Below are positions 1 to 11,547 of a DNA stretch of 64,000 nt, piece after piece. The DNA is taken from the NCBI GenBank assembly GCA_017163975.1, contig JAFFSR010000244.1, forward strand, positions 13,269,501-13,333,500, written 5' to 3'. Source of the DNA: Anastatus disparis (taxonomy: Eukaryota; Arthropoda; Insecta; Hymenoptera; Eupelmidae). The stretch's first letter is position 1. Each line of letters opens with the position of its first letter. A program made the position numbers and the translations under genes. A model generated the notes under the pieces. The model was not told the origin of the DNA and did not search any database. It saw nothing but the letters and a program-made list of their open reading frames with translations.

Positions 1-320
1 GATGGGCGGAATTTGTTGATGAGTGGAAAAAAGAATTCGTTGATGGGTTAATGGATGGATGAATTTTTTGGTGGATGTCAGAAGTTGAATGGGTCGATAA
101 GTTGATAGGTCTATTGATCGATTAATTCATGGGTAAATGGGTTAATTGGTCAATAAATCAATGGGTCGATAGGTTCATGGTTCAATAAATTGATGGTTGC
201 ATGGGTAGATGGGTCAAAGAGTACGTGGATCGGCAGGATGATGGGTCAATGGATTCATGGGCCGATGGGTCATTGGTTTTGATGAGTTGATCTGTCGATG
301 GGCTGATGGGTTCGTGGGCA
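1..320. repeat. degenerate GATGGGT-type short tandem repeat
   Basis: The stretch is dominated by imperfect repeats of GATGGGT, GGTCGAT and TGATGGGT-like words with no fixed period, on a G-rich plus strand. The open frames across it are by-products of the repeat on both strands. No gene is supported. It may be a decayed minisatellite; the left border lies outside the window. Confidence 0.6.
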
Positions 321-493
321 ATTTCTTTAATTTTCCTCCTTTCGTACCCAACTGCTTCTTGCCGAGGCAAATTCGACAGTCTTATTTTCTCATTTTCATT
401 TTAATTTTATCATCTATTAATGACGTTATTTTTTGTATTATTTATGAATTTATTTTTAATGTGGCTAAATTTGACGCCCTTCGTGTATGAAAA

Positions 494-625
494 AGTAATA
501 TGTTATCTACGGAAGTAAAGGTGTTTTTGCCCTCGTCTTTATTGTCACCCTCGCTTCGCTCAGGCTTCAAACTCGACTCAGGCAAAAATCACCTATTTTA
601 CTCCCTTGGTTAACAATGTACTATT
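494..625. mobile_element. GC-rich hairpin element A (CTCGCTTCG core)
   Basis: Imperfect palindrome. Outer arms pair GTAAAGGTG with CACCTATTTTAC, inner arms pair TTTTTGCC with GGCAAAAA, and the centre is CCCTCGCTTCGCTCAGG. The right end reads ATGTACTATT, the terminus seen in the other members of this hairpin family (2.6, 10.2, 11.4, 42.3, 54.2, 55.1 and 57.6 kb). It ends within the first codons of the transposase remnant that follows, so it probably inserted into or truncated it. No coding capacity. Confidence 0.6.
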
Positions 626-1240
626 CTGATATTTATGATGGTTTGCTGTATCAAGAAATGCTCCGTCCAAATAAAATATTAAGTGATCCCAACAATATAT
701 CTTTTACATGGTATTCTGACGGCGTTAGAATTTTTAAATCTTCCAAATACAATATTTGGACGTTTTATTTAACAATTAATGAATTTCCTTACAAAGAACA
801 ACATAATATTGAAAATGTGTTGTTAATTGGCTTGTGGTTTAGAAAACTGAAACCTAAAGTTAATCTCTTTTTAACTTCCTTAAAAAATTCATTAAAAAAA
901 TTGTATAAAGGCATAGATTTTGAAGTACCCAACGTAGATAAACCTATTAATGTTAAAGGTATAATTTTAAATGGCACGTGCAATTTGCCAGCTAAAGCAA
1001 TTTTTCGAAATATGTGTCAATACAACGGTGAATTCGGTTGTCAAATATGCAAACAGGAAAGCATTTTGATTGACAAATCAAGAGTATACCCTTTTGAAAA
1101 GAAATTAACTTTGCGAACTGATAGCGAAACCATTCTGCACGGTCAACAAACATATGTTAGTAATATTAAAGTTTGCGATGTTGAGGGACCAACAATGCTC
1201 TAAAATTGTACCAAAATTCATTACATTAACCGGTAGTCCA
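616..1240 (+). pseudogene. fragment of a Tnp2-type (CACTA/EnSpm-like) transposase
   Basis: A 195-codon open frame with a run resembling the Tnp2 transposase family found in insect and other animal genomes: DGVRIFKSSKYNIWTFYL, then a segment near KPKVNLFL, then NGTCNLPAKAIF followed by a Cys-rich CQYNGEFGCQICK motif and EGPTML. The expected continuation SKIVPKF is present immediately downstream but in another frame, so about one base is missing near 1200. The family protein is several hundred residues longer on both sides; here the 5' side is replaced by a hairpin element and the 3' side fades into AT-rich DNA by about 1250. Recognition is from motif memory; a Pfam Tnp2 search would settle it. 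No function is expected. Confidence 0.6.
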
Positions 1241-2185
1241 GGGGCAAACTACATAAGTCGTGGCCGACCAAGGTCCTCGATTCTAACCAGGTTTTTTTTA
1301 TATATTTTGACCTGCCGATTTCGAATTTTTTTGGGTAGAAAGTCTGAAAATGGCGCATTTAATAATTATTAACAATTTTTATAAACAAATTATAGAAATG
1401 CGTTTTTTCTAGAAAAAAAAAAAATATTATCATGTTTTTTAGGTTATTTTGAGCAAAAAAGGTTCTCATGAACATATTGCTAAAATGCACTAAATCGGCA
1501 GAAAACAATCACAGTTTGAAAAAACGCGATTTTTCAAAAATTTGACAGCTTATAGCTCAGCTTCTACTGCTTTAATTTTTACTCACAATAGCTTAAATTG
1601 TTTATAAAAATGTAAACTTAAAGATTACATTAGTTGGCGACAGTATTTATAATGAGTACATTACCCATTAATCGCTCAAAAAGTACTGTATACGCACACC
1701 CGCGCGCTGACCTGCGACGCCAGGGACTGTACATAGGTAAGCTGTAAATGGTACTTTTTTGGGCGATTAAATTTTGAACAATAAAATATATGAACTATTT
1801 TCTTTAAGTTGTATTTATTAAAATTAAAAATGATTTAATCTTTTTCTTATTTACAAAAATGACATAAGTCGATTTGTGTTGATTAAATTTGATTTAACAT
1901 TTCTGTTACTCAAAAATTATTTCAACCAAATTGTAATGTAAATATACAATTAGTATAATATATTTTTTGTTATATTTATATTCGTAAAATTTGACTTGAA
2001 AAATTATTTTACTAAATATATTTTTTGTTTTGCAAAAAAAAGATTTCTGAATTTAATTTACCAATATTTTATTTTTATATATTATATTAAAGATTTTAAT
2101 ATCACCTATATTGTATACTTTATAGATATGATATAAAAAAAAGTTAAAAAGTTTTTAATTAAATGTGGTAAAACTTTGATTTTTT
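1240..2185. other. AT-rich non-coding stretch with one small inverted-repeat element
   Basis: No coding frame supported. Apart from the small element at 1668-1770 the sequence is A/T-rich, and nothing further is recognised. Confidence 0.5.
1668..1770. mobile_element. short inverted-repeat element (MITE-like)
   Basis: The ends are inverted copies of TTAATCGCYCAAAAAGTAC (left from 1668, right ending 1770), enclosing a GC-richer core of about 60 bp with CGCGCGCTGACC. The flanks contain TTAA-like bases but a target duplication is not clear. Non-coding. Confidence 0.45.
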
Positions 2186-2194
2186 ATTTGAAAT

Positions 2195-2425
2195 TATTTA
2201 TCATTATACATATTGATATAGCAATATCCAATATATCAGCAATATCCAATATATTGCCAATATGTGGGAATAATGTGGGTTTTGGCCCTAGGGATTGATA
2301 AATGCTAAATGTTGGCGAAATATTGGAAAAATGTTGCCAAGGGATTATTAAATAAATGCAATATATTGGATATTGTTTCACCAATATCTTGGCAATACGA
2401 ATTTTTTTTACGCGGGAAGCTTGTA
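2195..2425. repeat. inverted-repeat-rich element ending in CCCGCGTAAAA
   Basis: Many inverted and direct copies of CAATATTGG/CCAATATAT words. The right border, read on the minus strand, is CCCGCGTAAAAAAAATTCG followed by TATTGCCAA. The same border recurs on the plus strand near 48731, which suggests a dispersed TIR element. The left border is not clear. Confidence 0.4.
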
Positions 2426-2634
2426 AAAAGATAAGGAAAGAGGAAATAAAGAAATTTGAAATAAAGAAAGGTGCAGGCAAGAATGTACTTGTACTAAATA
2501 AAGGAGAGAAACTAAAGGATTTAATTAGAAGGAAAATTCAAAAGGAAAAGCGTTTAATACATACGGCAAATATAAAAGATATGATAAGAAAATGCTTATA
2601 TCTAATTAAAGTTCAGCCAGTAACTACAATTCGT

Positions 2635-2773
2635 AATAGTATATTACGTACCTGCGGGAGGAAACATCTTGTTCGGTCCATAGCACGCGTATAATAACGC
2701 CCGAGGCGTAGCCGAGGGTGTTAAACGCGTGCTAAGGGGCGAACAAGTTTCCCCCGCAGGTGCGTATACTATT
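2635..2773. mobile_element. GC-rich hairpin element B
   Basis: Long nested palindrome: ACCTGCGGG pairs with CCGCAGGT, CTTGTTCG with CGAACAAG, GCACGCGT with ACGCGTGC, and the central stem is CCCGAGGCGTAGCCGAGGG. Both ends read AATAGTA when read inward (AATAGTATATTACG at left, and on the minus strand at right). This is the clearest member for defining the family termini. No gene. Confidence 0.65.
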
Positions 2774-2859
2774 TTCCATCACCCGCGCCCCGGAAACAAC
2801 ACTTTTGTGTTTTTGTCGCAGGACCGAAAGTGCTGTTTCCGGGCCGCTGTGATGGAAAT
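2773..2859. mobile_element. second GC-rich hairpin abutting element B
   Basis: Inverted arms TTTCCATCAC...GTGATGGAAA, then CCCGGAAACA pairing with TGTTTCCGGG and ACTTT with AAAGT, around a loop with GTGTTTTTGTCGCAGG. It starts where element B ends, so the two hairpins sit back to back. It lacks the CTCGCTTCG core. Confidence 0.5.
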
Positions 2860-5800
2860 TAATTTTTTTTCACTCAACAAGAATAAGATTGCCATAAACT
2901 CACAAAACATATTACATAAAAATGTAATCGTAAAATCGTACAATGAAAATTTTCAAACATCATTTCTATTTATACAGAAGTAAAGCGGATTAATTTTCTG
3001 TTGAAACATTTAAAAGCTGATATACACTTGTATAAACGAGAGCAAGTTTACGACAGTGTAAAAAATTTTCATTCTCTTTTTATAACATCCGAATAAACAT
3101 TCCAAACAACAACCCCATCAAAAGGAAAAAAAACGAACATTGTATCAAAAAACGCGTGTATATAAAAGTGTCCTCTGTGGCAAAACAAAAAGAAGAGAGA
3201 AAAAAATCAACACCAAAATTCATCGAAACGAACGCGTGAGAGCTTAGTAAAGTGTAAAAAAGACAAACAGTTAAAAAACAATAAAAAAAAGAATGATGTT
3301 TCCCTTAACAAAATAATAGTTGTGCGTGAAGTGCTTTCTATATAAGACAAAAAAATAAACGTAGAGGCATCGTTTTATAAGTTTTGCTACGCGTAAATGC
3401 AACGTTCGCGTAAATATATGCGCGTGTGTATATATGTCACCCTGTTCTATATTCGTAACGCATATGCGTATATAAAGATACGCGAAAACTAAAAGAGAAA
3501 GAGAGAGGATGAAGAAACGTGGAAACGAAGAGAAGTGTTATTTTTTTAAATAGAGGGTATGAAAAGAGAGAGAGAGAAAAAAAGAAAAATTTGTAGATGA
3601 CGGTACGTGTGAATGAAATTGTGCGAATGGACGTGCGTGGTTATAAAGAAAGGAAAGAGGCGAAATTTTCGAAAGTTTAATTTTCGCGGTTGTTGAAGAG
3701 AAAGACATGTTTTTAAAGAGCCAATTTCATTACTTCGCGCTAGTTTATTTTACTTATTTGATAAAATAATATTTTCTAAATTATACTATTTATCTATAAA
3801 ATCATGAGCTACATATTTCAAATAAATTTATGCGTATACTGTTAAAAGAAATTATTATTTTATTAATGCAACACGTATAATCATCATTCGCAATAAATAA
3901 TAAAAAGATTCTTTTTTAAAAATTTCTCGATATATCATTTAATTACAATAAGAAATAATTAAATGATAAAATTAGTTTAATAATTAGCTAGCTTTTATAT
4001 TCCGTGATAAAAAGAAAAAAAATTGAAATTGTTATTAGATTCTTATATATTCATTATAGAGAATGACTAATTCATTTATATATGATGTAGACAGATGTTG
4101 ATGGACAGCTGACAAGTCGATTTACTTTTGAATATTAGAGTCATTCAACCATTCTATATATTTTTTTTCTTTCACGAAATGAAAAAAAAGAGGAAAAAAA
4201 ATAACTGAAACGATCTCGAGTGAGGGAAAAATTTATTTCAATGAATTTTCGTTTGAATGAGAAATTGAAAAGTTGGTAATGTTTTATTTTTTAATATAGA
4301 GAATGAACTTTTAGTAAAAGAAAAGATAAATTGTGATTAATACTTTTCTCTTATACCTAAATTCAATTTTTAAAGATAGATTGAAATCTATAAAATAAGA
4401 TATCACGATTAAATTTAATAAAGTCTTTGTATTGTGATTAAATTGAAATAATTTTTCAACCTTAATCTAATATAGATTGTCTATTAAAATTTTGATGAAA
4501 ATTCAAAAGAAACGTTTATTAAAAATTAACAAAACTACGGTAAATATTACATTCTTAAATAAATAAAAAACAAATGTTTTAAAATAAGTCAAACTCTTCA
4601 TAAAACGAGAGAAAAAATACTATTATTTAATATAGAATCGATATGCATAATCAACTGAAAAATTGTCAAGGCGCCACACTTCAATATACATAGATGTATA
4701 CAAGCAATGCATATGAAGTTATGTATTTTAGAATATTTACAAGGGAACAGTACAAGCAAGCTCTAATTGCTTCGATACTGTTTACTTGTCGTCTGCATAA
4801 GACTTGTTGAGCTTCTTTTTTTTCTTCCTCTCATTTTATGTATATGAGTATATAGTCGAGGTTTTAATTACAGTTTATGAAAGTGCATCGTTATATGTAC
4901 ATATGAAATGCATCGTATATTATACACATCCAAAGCGCGAATGTTACAAGTGCTCTCCCCCCCTCCCCTCTTTACAAGTCAATTTTCTTAGTCGAACGGT
5001 AGCTTAAACGATTTTATTAATAAAGAATGTAATCCGTTTTTGTTTTTTTTTTTCTACTTTTATGATTGATGCTCGATGATTAAAAAAATTTTTTTCTCCT
5101 TTAATGATTTAGCAATTATTTTGTAGATACTCAATTTAGTTAAACCTGACGTTAAAGTTTAATCACTTTCAAAGTGTAGCAAATGTTGATAAAGAGATAA
5201 TAACATTAATTAATTTTTTACTTTTTTTTCTCTTGAGAAAAAGCAATTATTAAGGCATTAATAACTAAAATGATTGAAATCAATAATTAAAATAAAAATC
5301 TTAAAAATGTGAAAAGATTTTTTTTTTAATTCCAGAACTAATTACGAAACTAATCAATATATCATCTCTCCCTTCCTAAAAAAAACACAAAACAACAAAA
5401 TTAGAGTGATCTATAAGTAAGATAAAACCTTAAGCCCAGGGAAATCAAAATACAAACAAAAAAAGCTTTAAGAGATTTGAAAAAGAGATTTGAACATCTC
5501 TCTTTCACAACGTTTCTCATCGTTCTATGTGTTTCATTCTCAAAAAGATGTAGTAGAAAATGTAGTAAGTTAGTAGTAATATTAGTGGCCTTTGGAGTCA
5601 AATTTCTCAAGTCAACTATATTCATTCGGTGTAAATTTACTAGACTGCATAAACTTCTGTATCTCTTCTTTTTTTCCCCTCCTAGAGTTTCTATTTCGAT
5701 GATTGAGGAAATGCTTGCATTTAAAATTGTATGTGAAAACGAGCTAACAGAGCTTATAATATACTATGTATTATAACTACGAGGTCAGACAGCTTTTTTG

Positions 5801-8800
5801 ACCTTTTTCAATTGTCAAGATATTAGATGACATGTGCTTTTTCCCTTTTTTTCTTTTCAAGCTTAGGTTTTTATTAGTTTTAACACTTTTTTATTTTTTT
5901 TTTGAAGCTTATGAATGAGAAATATTTATTATTAAAATTTTATTGAGTGCTTAGCGTGTAGTTTTAATTACAATAATCGTTTTATGAATGATGCATATTT
6001 AAATAGTAAGTTAAAAGAATACATAACATTTCAAAATACAGTTATTAGAAATATAAAATGAAAAAAAGTTACTATTAATTATATTTACGCGTTTCAAATG
6101 GTAATTAAAGACCATAATTATAAACTATAATTAAAATTTATATAGTTTTTTTTAAATAAAAATTATAAATGAAAACACTACACGTAATGAAAACAATCCT
6201 TGCATTAATAATATACTTTACAATGCTTATGTTAAGCGTCTAGTATTTTCATCATTCAATGAAATAAAAAAAGCTCCATTCATTAGCCAAACAATACTTG
6301 TACATCACAAAATATTTATTCATGTAGAAAAAAAAAGTTACCAACGGAACAAACTATATGTACACTTTGACATGATCCACTCTTAAAATTGAAAAAAAAG
6401 AGTAATCAATTTCTATATCAATGCGCAATCAATCATCATTTGCGAAAAAAAAGTCATAGATTTGAATATAGGAAAATTGAGTATGACAAGCCCGTGCTTT
6501 CTCTTATATACACATAAACAATCAACATCAAAAATTTTGAAATTGAAAATAATTTTAAATATATATACACGGGTGCATGAGGGTATATACGCGTACATGT
6601 GTAGGTTATAAAAGCTATTGTTGTATTAGAAAGACCATAAGGGGAGAGAGAAGGTCGAGAGCGTTTAAGCTTTTAGTAGACGCATTCCGCTTGAGTTCAT
6701 CCAATAAATTTTGGGTAGTACCACTCTCTCTGTTCCGTACTATACGCGTTGTTTCTATATCCATACAACGTTGTACAAAAGTACAGTACTCGCACGGTAT
6801 TAATGGAAACGATATACTGAATTCCTGGGCGAGCTTTAAACACGAATATTTTTCTGGATAATTTGTAGTGCTGTAGAAAAGCAAAGGTGTTTATTCGTTT
6901 TATCTTTGAATTTTGTTGCTTTTTTTCTTGTTTTTATTTCTCGTGGCGTATACTTTCCTCTTATTTTGTTGAAACTTTTTTTTTTTCATGCCTGTTTAAT
7001 TTCACAAGGTTTAGTGCTACATCGATCAGCAATGACATTAATTTTACTTACGTGACGAGAGTTTATTTTTCTTTTTTTCTTATTTTCTGTTCTTATTTTC
7101 TGTCGTGTGGCTAAGTTAAGAATATGGATGGTGTGTAGGTAATTTTCCCACGTGCTCAGCTGCATTTCAATTTTCGTTCTTCTATACCCTGTTTTTGTTA
7201 CATTTAGTTTTATTTTTCTTCTTCTTTTTTTGCTTGGTTTCTTGTGACTGATGTTCTCAAGTGCGAATATATATATTTTGCGTTAAATTGCAAATTCATT
7301 TACATAGAATGTTGGTAATAGAATTAGCTGGTATGAATATTTAAAGATTAATTAAATTCTGTCTTAAATTTATTTATAAAATTTGTTTCATTAAATTACG
7401 TTGTTACATTCTGGTGAAAATTAAATCCATTTTTAACAGTGCAGAATAACAATTTTATATTTTTATTTTTCTATATATTTCTAGAAATACTAATTTGTAT
7501 TTTAATCACCCGATTAATTTTTCATTCGTTAAATCGAGCAAAAATTGTACTGAAAATTCTAAAAAAATGGACTGTGCTCCAATTGAAATTTTAAAAGAGC
7601 TTTAATAATAATGAAAATAAATATGAAAAATAATAGCTAAAAATAATAGTATAGACTATGAATGAACATCATAAAACTATGAATACACGGTAAAGCAATT
7701 AAATATAAATGTAACTTCTTGAAACTTTCATCGACCGCATCGAATTGTACCTCTCCACCTACACTTAACACTTAATTATTTACCCTCTATTTATATTTCT
7801 AAACCTAAAAAAAAAAATGAAATAGAAAGAAAGAAAACAAAAGAAAAGCCTAAAACAGCTAGAGTCCTCTTTGAAAACCTTTAGTTAAGTTTAAACATAG
7901 TCATGGGGTATACCACTATACCAAAGCCATTACCTTCACTAATTATTCCTCTTAGCCCGTGTCTCTCTTCTACTTCCTTTACACTTTGGATTCCTATGAG
8001 CCCAAGTGTAGACACGATGGCGCGGCTGCAACTAGCATAAGACCAGCGCTCTTCTCGTCTCAAATGGCACGAGTCACAGAGATAGAGAAAAAGAGACAAA
8101 GAGAAAGACCGATATAGAGAGAGAATGAGAGAAGTAACTTCCTTGACTTTATGCGTCGCACGTTTGCCAGCCAAGAGTTTGTCTTTTGCGAGAAGAGAAA
8201 AGTAAAAATAAAAAAAAAGAAATAGAAAAATAGAGACTTTTTTTTTGCTTAGATGTGACGTATGGCTATAGGTGTTAAAATTATTGTTGTTATTTTTATT
8301 TTATTTAGAAAGTTTTATAATGACATTTAATAATATAATACATTGGTAATTTACATGATGACGTTAGGAACGTTTTATGGATACTTTCTAGTCAATTGAA
8401 ACGTAAAAAAAAGTTTTTTCAATACAGACATTTGTGAAATTTAGATATTTATAAACATACTGTATTTAAAAAGGTTTCAAGAAAATTTAGCATGATTAAG
8501 AACTCATATTATATTCAATTTTAATAATCAATAATTGAAAATACTGTATAATCGTTACATGATTATTCCACGATATGTAGATAGTCAAAAGTAATTGCTT
8601 CTATTTTCAACTATGAATAAATTTTAATTTTGCATTGAAACGTATGATTATTTTAATGTTTCCGAACAATTTTAATTTTAAAGTATCAAATCATGTTTCT
8701 TATCGTTTTATTAGGTCAATGTCAATAAAAAAAATTTCATTTTTTAATTTTTCATATCATTACTGTCATAAAAATTAATGTGAATATTCTAAACTTTGTT

Positions 8801-9556
8801 TAATATTTTAAATATTTTATATGCAAAAACTTTACCTACAATTTAGTAAGCTCATCATTCACTTTTTAATTAATTATTATTTATTACTTATTTATCATTA
8901 AAAATCTTCTTAATAAACAGATGTTCAATTTTTTAAATTTAAAATATTGTTTGAAACTATTTATAAATAAAATAAGATTCTTTTAATTTCTAATAAGCAT
9001 CAATTTTGAAAAGATTAGACCACACAAAATGTTGTAATTAAGACACGTCATTAAATGTTGATTTATTGTACTTTCTAATATCAGTTACCATTGTAATTCT
9101 ATAGATGAATTTAATTCTCATTTTTTTTCCTTTTGTTAATAAAGTCTTTCGAAACGTGAGCGAATTTGTTTTATTACAATACTAATTATTTTAAAAGAGT
9201 TATTCATGCATTAGAAAGATGTTAGTCATTAAAGTTAAAAATGTAAGAGAAATGAAGTAACGATTGAGAAAAATTTTCGAATAACATTCTGTTTAGATTT
9301 CTAATAAAATTAATTGAGATTCATTTTGTAAACTTTTCAATACAATCACAATTGTTATTTCTTTCATTATTTGTACAAAATTATGAACCTCAATTATTGA
9401 AATTGCAAAAAATGTTATTTTTACAATGCATGACATCTAAGTATATACCAGAATTAAAAAACGACATATCGATGTAACGATATAAAAAAAAACATTTTTT
9501 TTCTAATTTATAGAAACATTTAAGTCATGTATGCCATCCAAAAAATACTAGAAATT
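2860..9556. other. AT-rich non-coding DNA, no gene recognised
   Basis: About 6.7 kb of A/T-rich sequence with poly-T and poly-A runs, GA/CT-rich tracts (3480-3600, 8080-8240) and scattered CpG words such as CGCGTATA. Short open frames exist on both strands but lack codon structure, splice context or recognisable motifs. It could be intergenic DNA or a large intron of a gene outside the window. Confidence 0.5.
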
Positions 9557-9756
9557 GTTTTTTTTTATTTAACGTTGCTGTATTTATGCTACTATTGCGA
9601 TGCTAATTAGCGACGGAGGTCATCAGTATGTTCGTTTGTGAACAAAGCACATGTAACGTACAGTGGTGCTTGTAAAAATCAGCCGAGAGCGGGATTCGAA
9701 CTCGAGACCTCGAGAATATCAATCCATCGCTCTACGCAATAAGCCACTGACGACCT
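9557..9756 (-). mobile_element. tRNA-derived SINE, family 1 (copy 1)
   Basis: Read on the minus strand it begins GGTCGTCAGTGG, with a divergent A box (GTGGCTTATTGCGTAGAG), a B box (GAGTTCGAATCCC), then a body with ACAAGCACCACTGTACG, CATGTGCTTTG and GTCGCTAATTAGC, ending in an A-rich tail (T-rich on plus). Same family as copies at 14.5, 19.9 and 25.9 kb. The mutated A box suggests an old copy. Confidence 0.8.
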
Positions 9757-10084
9757 CTTTGATAGATTTGTTTTAAGATGATGAAATAGAGTAAATGATT
9801 CATACATACCCAACATTGCAGTTTTCTGGATTTTTACTTTTTATTAAAAATTTTTCCAGAATATCAATATTGTGCTTTTTGTTAGTTGGAATGGAAGGCT
9901 GTCACATAAAAATAATTTTTTTTAATTGTGGATTATAAATTAAAATTTTGGAAAACTGTAATTAATAGAATTATTAGTCAAAAAGTCTAATACATAGGAT
10001 AAATTGATTTTGATTATAAATTGTGTTTATTTAAGCTTCTAAATTGATGAAGAAGAATTTAAATAAATTTTTCAAGTGAAATAA

Positions 10085-10158
10085 ATTATTTTATACCACG
10101 ATAGCCGAATAATCATATTAAAGTTATGATTTTGAGGTTAGAGTGGTATAAAATATAT
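10085..10158. repeat. core module M1 inside a locus-specific palindrome
   Basis: TTTTATACCAC and GTGGTATAAAA face each other across a core containing (minus strand) CTAACCTCAAAATC and TTCGGCT. The same core occurs near 42180-42248, but there the flanking palindromic arms are a different sequence (TTTTACGTTCT/AGAACGTAAAA). It abuts hairpin element C. Confidence 0.5.
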
Positions 10159-10280
10159 TATGGAATGGGTGTGTAAAAGCTTTTTTACGAAACTCGTTAC
10201 AACCCTCGCCTTCGGCTCGGGCTGTAAACTTCTCGTTTCGTAAATAAAGCCTTTACACACCCATTGCATAATGTACTATT
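10146..10280. mobile_element. GC-rich hairpin element C (CTCGCCTTCGG core)
   Basis: Outer arms GGGTGTGTAAA/TTTACACACCC, inner arms TTTACGAAACTCGTTAC and its partner CTCGTTTCGTAAA, centre CCCTCGCCTTCGGCTCGGG. The right end reads ATGTACTATT. The inner approximately 70 bp is very close to element E at 42.3 kb while the outer arms differ, yet both pair. Confidence 0.65.
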
Positions 10281-10545
10281 TTCTAACGGCGTGCGCAAAA
10301 TTCGATTTCATGTACTCGTTTGCGTACATAAAATATCATATTATGAGACGCATTTGTTTAGCGTGCGTAAAATGAATCGAGCGTGCGTAAAATGATTTCA
10401 GCGTGCGTAAAATGATTTCAGCGTGCGTAAAATGATTAGAGCGTGCGTAAAATGATTTCAGCGTGCGTAAAATGAATACAGCGTGCGTAAAATGATTTGA
10501 GCGTGCGTAAAATGATTTAAGCGTGCGTAAAATGATTTCATCTAA
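10281..10545. repeat. nine-unit 20-bp tandem array with leader
   Basis: After a leader of about 80 bp (with TGTACTCGTTTGCGTACA), the unit GCGTGCGTAAAATGATTTCA repeats nine times in exact 20-bp register from 10361 to 10540; only the last three to five bases of each unit vary. An almost identical leader plus nine units lies at 55364-55617. There are no spacers, so it is not a CRISPR array. Confidence 0.9.
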
Positions 10546-10842
10546 AAAAAATTTTTTAAATTTTTAAAGTGTTATATTTCATGAACTATACATCATAACA
10601 GACATTTATATATCTCATTTGAAAGCTCTTGTGGTGCTCTTTTAAAGTGCTATGTACAATTTTTTTCGCGATACGTGAACTCTCTTATCAATTAATCTTA
10701 GAGTTAATCATTTAAATAATTTCTTATTTATTGTTTTAAAGAGGGGGGAGGAATTCTCAATTATTATTTTAATAATATATTTTCATGGAATTTTAATTTA
10801 AGAGCAGGCCGGATTCGCTGTCCTTGTCTAACTGAGATTTTT
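10546..10842. repeat. unique module of the composite repeat
   Basis: About 300 bp, including AAAGCTCTTGTGGTGCTC and GAGGGGGGAGGAATTC, that is nearly identical to 56775-57069. It joins the 20-bp array to the fold-back element. Non-coding. Confidence 0.8.
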
Positions 10843-11132
10843 GTTATTTACTCAAGTATTAATCGGTGAACCTGCAAATTAAAAGCTGAGCGCAATAGAT
10901 ATTATTATTACAAATATTTATGCACAAGAAAAAAATCTATCGTTTTGTTTTTGAGAAAAGTAAGTAACGCGAAAATATTATAAACATAAACTTTCACTTT
11001 GGCGTTACTTACTTTTCTCAAAAACAAATCGGTAGATTTTTTTTTTCTTGTGCATAGATGTTTATAATAATAATATCTATTGCGCTCAACTTTTAATTTG
11101 AAGATACACCGATTAATACTTGAGTAAATAAC
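10843..11132. mobile_element. long fold-back element, copy 1 (arms about 130 bp)
   Basis: Arm 1 (10843-10970) and arm 2 (11002-11132) are inverted copies with few mismatches, separated by about 31 bp. Each arm carries GTTATTTACTCAAGTATTAA at its outer end and AAGTAAGTAACGC at its inner end. The open frame across it is an artefact of the palindrome. Two other copies lie at 55943-56234 (opposite orientation) and 57070-57359. Confidence 0.85.
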
Positions 11133-11237
11133 AAACAACTCAATTGTTACTCGGTCAATATCAGGTTCTACTCTGGCCTGCCGTTAATGGTTTTATTAAT
11201 TTTATTTTTATATTAGTAATATTATTTATTTTTTTGG

Positions 11238-11312
11238 AGGCGGGGGGCGCTGCCCCTCCCCCCGAACCCCCCCGGCAGGGGCTTCGCCCCCTGCACCCCG
11301 TCCTGCGCCCCG
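11238..11312. repeat. GC-rich hairpin insert, present in only one composite copy
   Basis: About 75 bp of very GC-rich DNA (GGGGGGCGCTGCCCC, then CAGGGGCTTCGCCCCCTG) in an AT-rich setting. The matching places at 55840 and 57466 read straight through (TTTTTTGGAGCG) without it, so it looks like a discrete insertion. A partial relative sits at 55300-55345. Confidence 0.65.
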
Positions 11313-11416
11313 ACCTCGACTACCTCTTACGATCTTGATAGCCTTCGAACAAGATTGTACATGCTATCACAGACGCAAGTTTGTCATTCTTAGAATTTTG
11401 CGCACTTGTTAGAAAA
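11313..11416. repeat. module Z of the composite repeat
   Basis: Contains CGACCTCGACTACCTCTTAC, AACAAGATTGTACATGC and CACAGACGCAAGTTTGTC. The same module occurs at about 55206-55312 (minus), 55728-55838 (minus) and 57472-57575 (plus), always next to a hairpin element. Non-coding. Confidence 0.8.
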
Positions 11417-11547
11417 AATAATGTATGCAACTAATGCGTAAAGTGATCATCGCACTCGTCTTATTTGTCGCCCTCGCTACGCTCGGGCGACAAACCCGAC
11501 TCGTGCGATAATCACATATTTTACGCACTCGTTGCGTAATATACTAA
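11417..11547. mobile_element. GC-rich hairpin element D
   Basis: Stem layers: CAACTAATGCGTAAA with TTTACGCACTCGTTG, GTGATCATCGCAC with GTGCGATAATCAC, TTGTCGCCC with GGGCGACAA, and the centre CTCGCTACGCTCG. Nearly identical to elements F (55.1 kb, inverted) and G (57.6 kb). Ends resemble ATTAGTATATTACGC. Confidence 0.75.

Noticed and set aside
2356..2694. 112-codon Lys-rich open frame
   Set aside because: Begins in a TIR-like repeat and ends in hairpin B; the Lys/Ile-rich middle has no recognisable motif. A remnant is possible but not supportable.
6577..6884. Overlapping open frames on both strands
   Set aside because: No motif, no splice or promoter context; balanced composition alone is not enough.
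7881..8174. 97-codon minus-strand frame
   Set aside because: Half is a Ser/Leu-rich shadow of a GAGA tract; no recognisable domain.
10361..10540. Direct repeats resembling a CRISPR array
   Set aside because: Units are contiguous 20-mers with no spacers, and the setting is a eukaryotic repeat with an equal-length second copy.
10908..11138. Open frame of 76 codons repeated at 55937 and 57135
   Set aside because: It lies wholly inside the long fold-back; both strands are open because the arms are inverted copies.
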